64,000 nt of DNA from Alteromonas antoniana (lineage in GTDB: Bacteria > Pseudomonadota > Gammaproteobacteria > Enterobacterales > Alteromonadaceae). The notes beneath the pieces were generated by a model. It worked only from the letters and a program-made list of their open reading frames with translations. It made no database searches and was not told where the DNA came from. Below are positions 27,430 to 36,602 of the stretch, piece by piece (the stretch's first letter is position 1; every line of letters starts with the position of its first letter). The position numbers and the translations under genes were made by a program. The stretch spans positions 1 through 64,000 of the forward strand of contig NZ_JAESDH010000024.1 in the NCBI RefSeq assembly GCF_019249295.1. The letters are read 5' to 3'.

Positions 27430-28158
27430 ATGAAAACCCTTCTTTCCACTTTTGCTCTTAGTATTGCGCTAAGCGCCCCAGCCTCTGCGGCACTCATCGC
27501 TGAATACAATTTTGATGACAAAACAGCTGAAAACGCCGTTAGTGCTGTATATGATTTGAACTCACAAGGAAGTGCTGCAGACTTCTCTGACAGCGCCTTC
27601 TATTCAGATGGAATTTCCTCTAACTACCTGAGCGTCTCCGGACCAGGTGGCATGACAGACTGGACTGTTTCTTTGTGGGTAAATACTTCGGTTTCTGAGC
27701 AAGGTGAATTCAAAGGCATTTTCAGCAATATGAATGACCCTCAGAGCGACTGGTCGTGGCAAATTGACAGTCACAACGGCGATTACCGTTTGCTGTCAAA
27801 GCAAAATGACAATTCCCCCGTTAGCCTGGGCACATCAGTTAACGGAATGTGGCAGCACATTTTTGTGCAGAAGTTCGGTGGAAACGATGCCCGTTTGTAT
27901 TTCAACGGAACCTTTGTAGAGAATACTGGCTTTAACCCCGGAGGTCTTCAAAATTTCCGCGTGGGAATCAACAGAAGCTCTAATAGCAGCTACGAAGGGT
28001 ATATCGACAATATTCAGATTTGGGATGACAGCACAGTAAGTGCTTCTCAAATTTATTCGAATGGCGTAGGAGTGAACGCGGTTCCTGCCCCAACTTCGGT
28101 GGCATTGTTAGGTTTGGCCCTTATCGGCATGGGCGCATACCGCAGAAAAGCCAAGTAG
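27430..28158 (+). CDS. LamG/concanavalin-like PEP-CTERM protein
   Basis: 242 aa. Signal peptide to about residue 20 (SAPASAA), then a LamG/ConA-like beta-sandwich (FDDKTAEN, WTVSLWVNTS, GMWQHIFVQK, YIDNIQIWDD). It ends with a sorting tail VPAPTSVALLGLALIGMGAY then RRKAK: a PEP-CTERM-type signal (Pro-Ala-Pro variant), TM helix and basic end, which an exosortase would process. No exosortase or polysaccharide cluster is in the window. CAGGAC lies just before the ATG. Confidence 0.85.
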   Translation: MKTLLSTFALSIALSAPASAALIAEYNFDDKTAENAVSAVYDLNSQGSAADFSDSAFYSDGISSNYLSVSGPGGMTDWTVSLWVNTSVSEQGEFKGIFSNMNDPQSDWSWQIDSHNGDYRLLSKQNDNSPVSLGTSVNGMWQHIFVQKFGGNDARLYFNGTFVENTGFNPGGLQNFRVGINRSSNSSYEGYIDNIQIWDDSTVSASQIYSNGVGVNAVPAPTSVALLGLALIGMGAYRRKAK

Positions 28159-28169
28159 TAGCTCTGTTA

Positions 28170-28200
28170 AAAAGCCCTGCACGTCGCAGGGCTTTTTATT
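28170..28200 (+). terminator. Terminator after the PEP-CTERM gene
   Basis: Stem AAAGCCCTGC / GCAGGGCTTT with an ACGT loop and T run. Confidence 0.9.
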
Positions 28201-28257
28201 GTCTCAGGGTCTTAACTAACACACGCGCTGTTATAAAGCGCTGTTCTTGCAGCATCA

Positions 28258-29745
28258 CTACAAACTCGCCACCTGATTCCGTCCATTCCCTTTAGCTTTA
28301 TACAGGGCCTTATCTGCTTGTGTTACCAGCTCGCTCAACGTAAGAGAGGGACGGCAAAGCTGGGTAGACACACCGACACTGACTGTAAGCGTATCGCTGG
28401 TAGGCGACGAGGCAAACGCGATGTTCAGCTGCGCAATTGCCTGCATAATGTCGCTGGCAACATGTTTCGCCTGCTCGCTATCGGTATCGGGTAGAATAAT
28501 TGCGAACTCTTCCCCACCGTATCGTGCAGCAAGATCATCGCTGCGCTTACAGCAACTTTCCAGTGCTCGCGCTACCCGGCGCAACGCCTCATCGCCCACG
28601 GCATGGCCGAACGTGTCGTTAAAATCTTTGAAATGATCAACATCTACCATCAGCAGACTAACTGGCTTGAGTTCACGACATCCGCGCTGAATCGCTTTAT
28701 CCAGACTTTCATCGAACAAGCGTCGATTGGCTATTCCGGTAAGGCCATCAGAGTTAGCCAGGTGCGCCAATTGCTGATTTGCCTCTTCCAACGCACTTTT
28801 CATCTGATGCAGCGACAACCGGTTTGCGACATTTTCCAGTGAATTGCTTAGCATCTCACCTATTAGTTTTAGGTAACGAATATCGTAATCGCGCCATTGG
28901 TAGGGGCTACCTATAATATCGCAGCCTACAAAGCCAAACAGTTCGTCACTGATATGCACGGCTACACACAGCACTGCCTGAATGCGCTCGCGCGTGAACT
29001 CAGCCTTTTCCAGTGAGGCTTCTTCCGGTAAATCCCTGACATCATCGATTTTAAACACATGCTGTTGTTTAATCGCGTTTTCGAAATACGGCAGGTCTGA
29101 CATGCTCACATTCTGCAGTTCGTCTTTGTAGGGCTCTACCCCGGCCGCCACCCATTCGTGAGTATTGTCCATCGCGCTTTTATTATCAGAAAACTGGAAC
29201 AAATAACAGCGATCGACACCACAAAACTCACCAAATGCACCGAGACTGCGCTCAATAAGGGTGTCCAGATTTTCTGTATTTACATTAATGAGTTGCGAAG
29301 ATATGCCGGAAAGCACTCGGCTAAATGCGAGGTGATTGGCCAGCGGCGAGTTATCTGTCTGAAGAATACTGACGTCGTTATCCTGAACACTTCGGATGTG
29401 CAGCACCACCCAGGCCACGCCCTTTATTTCAAGGCGCTGACCGGTAATTGCACAATTGAGGTTCCTGGCATTGCTGTTTACGCGCACAGTCAGCTCGGTG
29501 GGCTTTCTTCCTGTGCAACTAATGAACGGGTGAACATCGCCTTTTAGTGCTTGTCGCGATTGTGCATCGAAAAACTGTACACTGCTTATAAAGCCTTCTT
29601 CGTCTTGCGTAGCACCAAAGAGGGTCAGGCAAGCGGGATTTGCATAAATATCACCGGTATCCACCCGTTGACACAGCAAACTCACTGGTAACTGATTAAG
29701 CATTTCCCTGCACTCTATGTCACTCAATGGCAATTCCTTCGACAC
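28258..29745 (-). CDS. Diguanylate cyclase with PAS and GAF domains
   Basis: 495 aa, soluble. Residues ~1-120 look PAS-like, ~150-315 GAF-like (AFGEFCGVDRCYLFQFSD, ERIQAVLCVAVHI), then a GGDEF domain with GGEEF in RYGGEEFAII. RSDD five residues before it is an intact allosteric I-site. Makes c-di-GMP, probably with product inhibition. The frame starts with GTG at 29745; a TTG at 29727 has a better AAGGAA site, so the start is unsure. Confidence 0.88.
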   Translation of the reverse strand: MSKELPLSDIECREMLNQLPVSLLCQRVDTGDIYANPACLTLFGATQDEEGFISSVQFFDAQSRQALKGDVHPFISCTGRKPTELTVRVNSNARNLNCAITGQRLEIKGVAWVVLHIRSVQDNDVSILQTDNSPLANHLAFSRVLSGISSQLINVNTENLDTLIERSLGAFGEFCGVDRCYLFQFSDNKSAMDNTHEWVAAGVEPYKDELQNVSMSDLPYFENAIKQQHVFKIDDVRDLPEEASLEKAEFTRERIQAVLCVAVHISDELFGFVGCDIIGSPYQWRDYDIRYLKLIGEMLSNSLENVANRLSLHQMKSALEEANQQLAHLANSDGLTGIANRRLFDESLDKAIQRGCRELKPVSLLMVDVDHFKDFNDTFGHAVGDEALRRVARALESCCKRSDDLAARYGGEEFAIILPDTDSEQAKHVASDIMQAIAQLNIAFASSPTSDTLTVSVGVSTQLCRPSLTLSELVTQADKALYKAKGNGRNQVASL

Positions 29746-29985
29746 TCAACAAAGTCACAATTACCTTAACATTAACTGCAGAAAAGCTTAATAGCCATGT
29801 CCGGCGTTCATTTTTCTGAATTGTCATTGGCTGACTGTGTCTTTCTGCTTTTACACACTTCGAATAGCTTGCTGTGCTACCTCGCATTTGTCTTCTAATT
29901 ACACCGTACACGCAAAAAACTAAACCCTAAACACGCATAGACGTATCTACCCCACCGAAACCGACGAAATAAAGCAGGGAGCAGC

Positions 29986-30558
29986 ATGGCAATAAGTCGA
30001 ATATCAGCGTTGCTGGATACGCTACAAAAGGATATTGACGGAGACTCAGTCTCGGTCGGCGAAGTCGTAAAAACCTTCAGGCAACGCGGGTTTGGACCAC
30101 TTTTGCTTATCCCCTCCCTTATTGCTTTATTCCCGACCGGCGCGATCCCAGGAGTGCCTAGCATCTGTGGTATCACGCTGTTTTTGGTTTGCATACAGAT
30201 TGCGGTGGGCAGTGAGCATCCCTGGTTACCCAAGAAGCTAAAAAACCGTGCAATCTCTCACGATAAGCTGGATGCAGCCATTGAACGTTCACGTCCTTAC
30301 GTAAAGAAGGTGGAGAATTTACTCTCGCCACGCATCGAGTGGCTCTCAGACTATCCATTTACCCGTGTTATTGCGATATACAGTGGCGTGTTTGCTCTAG
30401 CCATGATCCCTTTAGAGGCCATGCCATTTGCAGCTGCGCTTCCTGCCTTTGCTATTGCCCTGACGGCAGTGGGTCTCACCAGTCGCGATGGACTTTTTAT
30501 TCTGGCAGGCATTCTGTCACAGGCGGGAACCGGGTATTTGTTAATGCGCGTAATTTGA
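29986..30558 (+). CDS. ExoD-like exopolysaccharide synthesis membrane protein
   Basis: 190 aa. The pattern GFGPLLLIPSLIALFPTGAIPGVPS followed by a TM and QIAVG..HPWLP matches the ExoD family of small membrane proteins (about 200 aa), first linked to exopolysaccharide production in rhizobia. Four hydrophobic segments; the C-terminus LFILAGILSQAGTGYLL is typical. The biochemical role is not known. It converges with the EVE-domain gene 6 bp away. Confidence 0.85.
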   Translation: MAISRISALLDTLQKDIDGDSVSVGEVVKTFRQRGFGPLLLIPSLIALFPTGAIPGVPSICGITLFLVCIQIAVGSEHPWLPKKLKNRAISHDKLDAAIERSRPYVKKVENLLSPRIEWLSDYPFTRVIAIYSGVFALAMIPLEAMPFAAALPAFAIALTAVGLTSRDGLFILAGILSQAGTGYLLMRVI

Positions 30559-30563
30559 CTCGC

Positions 30564-31037
30564 TCAGGTACCTTTCCCTGATGCTAACCGGTAAAGCGTC
30601 TCCCACTCTTTGTCTTCAACCGGCATTATCGACAGTCGCCCTCCTTTTTTAACCAGACCTATTTCAGTGATATCCGGCTGCGCCTTAATCGTTTGTAAAC
30701 TTAAGATTTGATTAAATTTTTCTACGAACTTCACATCAACCCGAAACCACCGTGGCGACGCCGTGGTGGCTTTTGGATCGTAGTAATCAGAGTCAGGATC
30801 AAACTGTGTCGAATCCGGATAGCCCGCTTTGACTACCTCTGCCACTCCCGCTATACCGACATTTTTGCAACTTGAATGATAAATAAACACGTTGTCGCCT
30901 ACGGCAACATCGTCGCGTAAAAAATTACGGGCCTGATAGTTTCTCACCCCATCCCAGGGCTCAGTCTGGTCAGGTCGGTTTTGTAGGTGATCGATCCCGA
31001 ATACATCGGGCTCTGTTTTGAAAAGCCAGTGCCTCAT
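30564..31037 (-). CDS. EVE-domain protein
   Basis: About 157 aa. MRHWLFKTEPDVFGIDHL, WDGVRNYQARNFLRDD, GDNVFIYHSSCKNVGIAG and VKKGGRLSIMPV are the EVE (PUA-like) fold, thought to bind modified bases in RNA or DNA. I reject the longer start at 31121 because a terminator-like hairpin (31072-31098) falls within that extension. Confidence 0.9.
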   Translation of the reverse strand: MRHWLFKTEPDVFGIDHLQNRPDQTEPWDGVRNYQARNFLRDDVAVGDNVFIYHSSCKNVGIAGVAEVVKAGYPDSTQFDPDSDYYDPKATTASPRWFRVDVKFVEKFNQILSLQTIKAQPDITEIGLVKKGGRLSIMPVEDKEWETLYRLASGKGT

Positions 31038-31071
31038 ATTTCTGTTTGCCTCGAACTCGTAAAGTAAAAAT

Positions 31072-31098
31072 GATAAAAACGCCGCACTCAGTCGGCGT
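31072..31098 (-). terminator. Terminator-like hairpin upstream of the EVE gene
   Basis: On the reverse strand ACGCCG...CGGCGT with an 8-nt loop is followed by TTTTTAT. It lies before the EVE start, so it ends or attenuates a short transcript begun between here and trxC; TACAAT at about 31155-31160 on the reverse strand could be its -10 box. Confidence 0.45.
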
Positions 31099-31240
31099 GA
31101 CTGTGGGCAGTATCCAGACAATGCACCTGAGTTGCGCCTGTATTTTCCTGCACAATTGTAGCGTAGTGAGCCTGCGCCACCTTGAGATTTATCGATTTCA
31201 ACATTACATATATCTGAAACAAGCTTAAAGAGACATTTTC

Positions 31241-31669
31241 ATGAGCAGTGCAACACATGTCGTTTGTCCTTCCTGTAACGCCATTAACAGCGTTCCCTCA
31301 GCCCGCCTTAAAGATGGGCCTAATTGTGGTAAATGTCAGAGCAAGCTATTACCTGGCTCGCCCATTACGCTTGATGATGGTTCTTTTCATCGTTTCATCA
31401 GCAAAAGCGACCTGCCTGTTATCGTGGATTTCTGGGCTCCCTGGTGTGGCCCCTGCAAAGCGATGGCACCGGCATTTGAACAAGCTGCGGCGACACTGAC
31501 CCCAGACTGTATTCTTGTGAAAGTGAATACCGAAGAGGCCAGAAACACTGCGACGCAGTATGGCATTCGAAGTATTCCCACCCTGATCAAATTCAAAAAA
31601 GGTCAGGAGATATCAAGGCAGGCAGGCGCAATGCCTCTTCAGTCAATTCTTCGGTGGGCTGAAAGCTGA
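31241..31669 (+). CDS. trxC: Thioredoxin 2
   Basis: 142 aa. N-terminal zinc-binding cysteine pairs (VCPSCNAIN and PNCGKCQ) precede a thioredoxin fold with active site WAPWCGPCKAM and cis-Pro loop IRSIPTLI. This combination defines TrxC, a cytosolic disulphide reductase often induced by oxidative stress; no OxyR site was identified here. Confidence 0.95.
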   Translation: MSSATHVVCPSCNAINSVPSARLKDGPNCGKCQSKLLPGSPITLDDGSFHRFISKSDLPVIVDFWAPWCGPCKAMAPAFEQAAATLTPDCILVKVNTEEARNTATQYGIRSIPTLIKFKKGQEISRQAGAMPLQSILRWAES

Positions 31670-31785
31670 CCACCAGCGAAAAGCCGCACTACATTAAAAT
31701 ATGTAGTCGTGGCTGCAGCGGGGTATCTCCGTCACAGCAGTCGATGCTATAATGTGGGGTTAACACTGTTACCGTACTGAGAATT

Positions 31786-34050
31786 ATGCAAGCCACCATT
31801 AAGGCCGATCGCGGCCTCTTTTCCTATCCTAAATACTGGCCGCACTGCTTAGGCACTGCGCCATTTTTACCCATGTCTAAGGAAGAGATGGATGCGCTTG
31901 GCTGGGACAGCTGTGATGTCATTCTGGTTACCGGCGATGCGTACGTCGACCACCCCAGTTTCGGGATGGCCGTTATCGGGCGAGTATTGGAAGCGCATGG
32001 CTTTCGGGTGGGCATTATTTCCCAGCCTGACTGGACCAGTAAAGACGACTTCATGAAGCTGGGCAAACCCAATCTGTACTTTGGGGTGACCGCAGGCAAC
32101 ATGGACTCGATGATCAACCGCTACACCGCGGACAAGAAATTGCGACATGACGATGCCTACACGCCAGGTAATGTCGGCGGTAAACGTCCTGACCGCGCAG
32201 TCACAGTATATTCTCAGCGCTGCCGTGAAGCCTTTAAAGGCGTGCCTGTTATTGTTGGTGGTATTGAAGCCAGCCTGCGTCGTATTGCTCATTACGATTA
32301 CTGGAGTGAAAAAGTCCGTCGCTCGGTACTTTTCGATTCCAAAGCCGATATGTTGTTTTTTGGTAATGCGGAGCGCCCGTTAGTCGAGGTAACCCACCGT
32401 CTGGCAGCCGGTGACAATATTGCCGATATCACCGACGTGCGCGGAACGGCCATCATTGTCAAAGAGGCACTTCCTGAATGGCAGGGTGTGGATTCCACTT
32501 CATTAGACCGTCCAGGTAAAATAGACGCCATCGCCAGCCCTTATCAGATGGAGCCTGAATGCGACAGCCAGGAAAAAGGTAATCCGGAAGCGACAGAGTC
32601 GGCGCCGATTGTCGTGCAACCAGCCACACGTCGTAAGCCGTGGGAAAATGTGTACGTGAAACTTCCGGCTTATGAGACGGTAAAAGACAATAAAGTACTG
32701 TACGCTCATACGTCACGTATCCTTCACCAGGAAACCAATCCGGGCTGTGCCCGTGCTCTGATGCAGCGCCACGGAGACCGCCATATCTGGATTAATCCCC
32801 CGGCCATGCCGCTGGAAACCGAAGAAATGGATGCCGTTTTTGACCTGCCTTATCAGCGCATTCCCCATCCGGTTTACGGTGATGCGAAAATTCCGGCGTA
32901 TGACATGATCCGCTTCAGCGTGAATATCATGCGAGGCTGTTATGGTGGCTGTACCTTCTGCTCAATTACCGAGCATGAAGGTCGCATTATTCAAAGCCGC
33001 TCTGAAGATTCGATTATTCGTGAAATTGAACAGATCCGGGATACCGTACCGGGATTCACCGGCGTGATTTCAGACTTAGGTGGCCCTACCGCGAACATGT
33101 ACCGGTTACGCTGTAAAAGCCCTAAAGCAGAAGCAACCTGCCGTCGCCCATCATGCGTGTACCCCAGTATTTGTGCGCACATGGATACCGATCATAAACC
33201 GACTATCGATTTGTACCGCCGCGCACGGAACCTGCCCGGCATTAAAAAGATCCTCATTGCCTCAGGCGTTCGTTACGACCTGGCAGTGGAAGATCCGGAA
33301 TACGTAAAAGAGCTGGCACTGCATCACGTCGGCGGCTATTTGAAAATTGCGCCTGAGCATACCGAAGAGGGCCCGCTTTCTAAGATGATGAAGCCTGGTA
33401 TGGGCAGCTATTATCAGTTTAAAGAACTGTTCGACAAGTACTCTCAGGAAGCCGGCAAGAAGCAATATCTTATCCCTTACTTTATTGCCTCGCATCCCGG
33501 AACGACCGATGAAGACATGCTGAGCCTGGCTATCTGGCTAAAAGAAAATAAATTTAAGCTAGATCAGGTACAGAATTTCTATCCGTCGCCAATGGCGACT
33601 GCCACAACGATGTACCACACCGAAGTGGACTCATCGAAGAAAGTGAAGAAAGACAGCGAGCACGTGCCGTCAGCAAAAGGCGAAATACATCGCCGACTGC
33701 ACAAAGCCATGCTGCGCTACCACGATCCGAAAAACTTTGCGCAAATTCGTGGGGCTCTGGTCAAAATGGGTCGGGAAGATTTAATTGGTCGCGGCCCGCA
33801 GCACCTGGTGCCACCGGAAACTACCGATGAAAAACGTCAGAAGGCACAAAAAGCAAGACGTGGAGAAAGAGCGCTAAGCAAGCACACAGGCTTGCCGCCT
33901 AATTTTCAAAGTCGAGGTAAAAACCGCAGCAAAAACGCCGGTAACTCAGCAACGGGTAAAAATACATCCGGTAGTGCCACTTCACCGTCGGGACGTAAAG
34001 GGCAAAAGCCAGCACGTGCGCCGAAAGGAAATGTCACAGCAAAGCGTTAA
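31786..34050 (+). CDS. ygiQ: YgiQ-family radical SAM protein
   Basis: 754 aa. The N-terminal YgiQ domain ([19 protein letters not shown]) is followed by a radical-SAM core with [18 protein letters not shown] (CxxxCxxC iron-sulphur site) near residue 385, and a conserved cysteine-rich segment ([17 protein letters not shown]). The C-terminal ~70 residues are basic and low-complexity (Arg/Lys/Ser/Gly), suggesting nucleic-acid contact. The biological reaction of YgiQ is not settled. A TATAAT lies at about 31748-31753. Confidence 0.95.
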   Translation: MQATIKADRGLFSYPKYWPHCLGTAPFLPMSKEEMDALGWDSCDVILVTGDAYVDHPSFGMAVIGRVLEAHGFRVGIISQPDWTSKDDFMKLGKPNLYFGVTAGNMDSMINRYTADKKLRHDDAYTPGNVGGKRPDRAVTVYSQRCREAFKGVPVIVGGIEASLRRIAHYDYWSEKVRRSVLFDSKADMLFFGNAERPLVEVTHRLAAGDNIADITDVRGTAIIVKEALPEWQGVDSTSLDRPGKIDAIASPYQMEPECDSQEKGNPEATESAPIVVQPATRRKPWENVYVKLPAYETVKDNKVLYAHTSRILHQETNPGCARALMQRHGDRHIWINPPAMPLETEEMDAVFDLPYQRIPHPVYGDAKIPAYDMIRFSVNIMRGCYGGCTFCSITEHEGRIIQSRSEDSIIREIEQIRDTVPGFTGVISDLGGPTANMYRLRCKSPKAEATCRRPSCVYPSICAHMDTDHKPTIDLYRRARNLPGIKKILIASGVRYDLAVEDPEYVKELALHHVGGYLKIAPEHTEEGPLSKMMKPGMGSYYQFKELFDKYSQEAGKKQYLIPYFIASHPGTTDEDMLSLAIWLKENKFKLDQVQNFYPSPMATATTMYHTEVDSSKKVKKDSEHVPSAKGEIHRRLHKAMLRYHDPKNFAQIRGALVKMGREDLIGRGPQHLVPPETTDEKRQKAQKARRGERALSKHTGLPPNFQSRGKNRSKNAGNSATGKNTSGSATSPSGRKGQKPARAPKGNVTAKR

Positions 34051-34063
34051 TGACGCTTTGCTG
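34037..34063. terminator. Hairpin shared by the overlapping ygiQ and cupin stops
   Basis: CAGCAAAGCGT (34037-34047) and ACGCTTTGCTG (34053-34063) form a perfect 11-bp stem with a 5-nt loop. The two convergent genes' TAA codons overlap inside the stem-loop. There is no T run, so termination may be helped by other factors. Confidence 0.5.
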
Positions 34064-34496
34064 ACTCCGGCTCTAGTGGCACTGTATTGTTTTTGCTGTG
34101 CCATTTAAACACCACAAATACCAGAGGTTCATCGCCGGTGTTTTTCACACCGTGCTCATCCCAGGGTGAGGCATAAAGCATGTCGCCAGTGGATGCTTTG
34201 AATGTCTCGCCTTTTACGCTCCACTCCCCTTCTCCCTGTGTAATTACCAGATACTCTTCATCCGCATGAACATGGGGAGGATGGATTTCGTACCCAGGCT
34301 GGATAACTGCCATGCCGGTTAAGGTTTTTTCCACGCCGTAAGACTCACCGGTAAAGTAACTGTAAAACACCCAACCCTCACCTTTGTCCGCGACGGTATC
34401 TGCACGCGTTACCACGCTGGTATCAATTTGCTGAGCTGTTGCTACCGTAGCCACTAGCCCGGAGCAAAGCAAAAAGAGTATCGATTTCACTTTCAT
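34047..34496 (-). CDS. Secreted cupin-domain protein
   Basis: About 149 aa from the ATG at 34496 (GAGGAA before it). Signal peptide [18 protein letters not shown], then a single cupin barrel: [22 protein letters not shown] gives the first metal-binding His/His/Glu set and [14 protein letters not shown] the second His. Probably a periplasmic metal-binding protein; no substrate can be named. It lies at the end of the iron-uptake operon and its stop overlaps that of ygiQ. Confidence 0.82.
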   Translation of the reverse strand: MKVKSILFLLCSGLVATVATAQQIDTSVVTRADTVADKGEGWVFYSYFTGESYGVEKTLTGMAVIQPGYEIHPPHVHADEEYLVITQGEGEWSVKGETFKASTGDMLYASPWDEHGVKNTGDEPLVFVVFKWHSKNNTVPLEPESAKRH

Positions 34497-34602
34497 GGCG
34501 TTATATTCCTCATTCACTCGTACACGTGTAAAAGCGCTGTATAACTTACAGCACGCAGATAACCTGCCAGATAACCAGCCGGCTATTCCATTACGGAATT
34601 CA

Positions 34603-36039
34603 TTAACCGGTTTGTGTTTGAAAGTCATGACTGACGACAATCTGGCTAAGCGTATATGCCCGGTATAGTGCCCACATTGCAAAGATGAATAAAGGGATAT
34701 TCAGCTGCAGTGCCGCCAGCGACAGCGCATTCGCCCCATGCACCAAAACGTATACCAGCAGCAAAGTCAGTACTGCAAAGCCCGCTATTGTTAACCACAA
34801 TATCTTGCCACTGCGTTTGAATGCCACTGATACCACTACGTTTAACACCATCAGCGCCCAGAAAACCGCAATTAACGAGAATTCGGAGACCAGACTGACA
34901 GTGGCTGTAAGAGCAAGACTGCTTACACTTCCCCAAACCATGGCGTACCACAATCGCGTGAGCGTGGGCGGATTCGCCTTTTTTGCCAGCCAGATTTCCA
35001 TACCGCTGATACACAACACGGTTAGCATGATCCCCAGCACGAAATACAGTAGCTTACTGGGTACGCCGGCAAAATCACCAAAGTGCAGACGATACAGCGA
35101 ATAGACCAGTTGTTTGCCCCAATGGCCATCCTGATACCCCGCGGTGCCCAGGAATTCGCCCTGTGAGTCAAACCGGTAGTTTTCTGAGTAAATCATTTTT
35201 CCGGGCGCTTTCGCGTAGATTTCAATAAACTGCTGCGGGCTGCCCCGCTCATGAACGGTGAGAAAAATCAGTTCATGCTCAGGGGCAAGGCTGTCCATTT
35301 GCGCGATGGTTTTACCGATTTCAGGTGTCACCACCTCCTGCGCTAACTCAGGATCAGGCGTAAATATTTTTGCAACAGCCGCATCGCGGTCCCCATCAAA
35401 ATAAAGCTGCGAAACCAGCACCACAATAAGGCCTGCCATACCGAAGTACGCGCCGGTAACGCCGATAATTAAATGAAACGGTGACGCCCAGAGCCCAAAA
35501 CGGTTATGCAAATCGATTTTATATTGCTGCCGGTTGCCTTTTCGGCGCAGCACAAAGGCATCCTTCTTAATGCGCTTATGCGCCACAATCCCCGTTACCA
35601 CCAATGTACAAATGATCGCCCCAAGCGCACTGACCAGGATCATGCCCCATGAATGTGGCAGGTTAAGGTACAGGTGCAGGTCAATAAGCATTTTGGTGAA
35701 AGGCGAACGTTCGGTCTCAAGCAACTGCCCGTCTTTATCTGCAAAATAGGCAATATCATCGTTTTCTACTACCAGTCGCGGAATACCAGAGGTTGGAAAA
35801 ACGACAAACTCGTGGTCCGTGCTTTGCGGATGCCGGGCGCGAAATGCGGCCATGGCGTTGTCGACCGTTTTCGCATCAATATCGGTCATTTCCGGAATAC
35901 CGGGTTGTTCCCAGCGTTCGAATTCCTGATGAAAGACGGCAAGAGTGCCGGACACACACACCATAAAGAGCAGAAAACTGAGAAACACACCTGCCCAGCT
36001 GTGTGCGTTCAACGCTGACTGTTTGGTTGTCTTGTTCAT
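34603..36039 (-). CDS. PepSY-associated TM protein (siderophore-iron reductase type)
   Basis: 478 aa, multi-TM. The start NAHSWAGVFLSFLLFMVCVSGTLAVF, LHLYLNLPHSWGMI and DLHNRFGLWASPFHLIIGVTGAYFG are hallmark helices of the PepSY_TM (PiuB-like) family with conserved histidines likely to bind haem. Such proteins accompany TonB-dependent siderophore receptors and are proposed inner-membrane reductases of imported ferric chelates. It starts 3 bp after the preceding gene's stop. Confidence 0.9.
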   Translation of the reverse strand: MNKTTKQSALNAHSWAGVFLSFLLFMVCVSGTLAVFHQEFERWEQPGIPEMTDIDAKTVDNAMAAFRARHPQSTDHEFVVFPTSGIPRLVVENDDIAYFADKDGQLLETERSPFTKMLIDLHLYLNLPHSWGMILVSALGAIICTLVVTGIVAHKRIKKDAFVLRRKGNRQQYKIDLHNRFGLWASPFHLIIGVTGAYFGMAGLIVVLVSQLYFDGDRDAAVAKIFTPDPELAQEVVTPEIGKTIAQMDSLAPEHELIFLTVHERGSPQQFIEIYAKAPGKMIYSENYRFDSQGEFLGTAGYQDGHWGKQLVYSLYRLHFGDFAGVPSKLLYFVLGIMLTVLCISGMEIWLAKKANPPTLTRLWYAMVWGSVSSLALTATVSLVSEFSLIAVFWALMVLNVVVSVAFKRSGKILWLTIAGFAVLTLLLVYVLVHGANALSLAALQLNIPLFIFAMWALYRAYTLSQIVVSHDFQTQTG

Positions 36040-36042
36040 CGT

Positions 36043-36588
36043 TTATTTCAGTCCCGGAAGAAAAGTCAGTATAAGAAGACTCGCAGCGCTCAGTACAGCA
36101 TAAATGATCACTGCCCGGCCTTTCGACGGCGTTGCAAGATAGTGATATGCCAGCAGTCCCCAGAGAAGTGGCAGTATCACTATGATCACGGCAAGTTGCC
36201 CTGCATCAGTGAAAGGCAGTCTGATGCCCACTGCGACAGACACCAGAAGACTGGTTGCCAGTAATCCTATCAGCACCACCAGAGCATGCCCAAGGTGTCG
36301 GACTGACAGCGCGAGACTAAACGCAACGCGTCTTGGCGCCGGGATATTCTTTGGCGCTGGCATTACCACCTGATGGCACGCAATAAAGGGCCAGACCAAC
36401 AACGCCGGTGCGCATAACGCGTACACCGTACCGAATTCCCAACCCTGGCTGGTTGCCCAGGCAATACAAGACAAAATGAATAACATTAATCCCGAATAAA
36501 ACCAGGCTGGCGCGTGAGTGCGCCAGCTCCTGTAAACGGTTGCAATTGCAGCGACAGATAAACCTGCCGCGATGCTTAGCGACAACAT
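36043..36588 (-). CDS. Membrane protein of the iron-uptake operon
   Basis: 182 aa, about six hydrophobic helices (LSIAAGLSVAAIATVYRSW, FYSGLMLFILSCIAWA, LVVLIGLLATSLLVSV and others). Not a family I can name; small TM proteins in this position are often annotated as iron uptake proteins. It sits 14 bp after the TonB receptor stop and 3 bp before the PepSY gene. The start at 36588 avoids overlap with the receptor gene. Confidence 0.75.
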   Translation of the reverse strand: MLSLSIAAGLSVAAIATVYRSWRTHAPAWFYSGLMLFILSCIAWATSQGWEFGTVYALCAPALLVWPFIACHQVVMPAPKNIPAPRRVAFSLALSVRHLGHALVVLIGLLATSLLVSVAVGIRLPFTDAGQLAVIIVILPLLWGLLAYHYLATPSKGRAVIIYAVLSAASLLILTFLPGLK

Positions 36589-36602
36589 AGTTGCAGTCCC
36601 TT

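Noticed and set aside
31072-31230. 6S RNA upstream of the EVE gene
   Set aside because: EVE genes can lie near ssrS, but the span before the terminator is too short and shows no central bulge with long closing stems.
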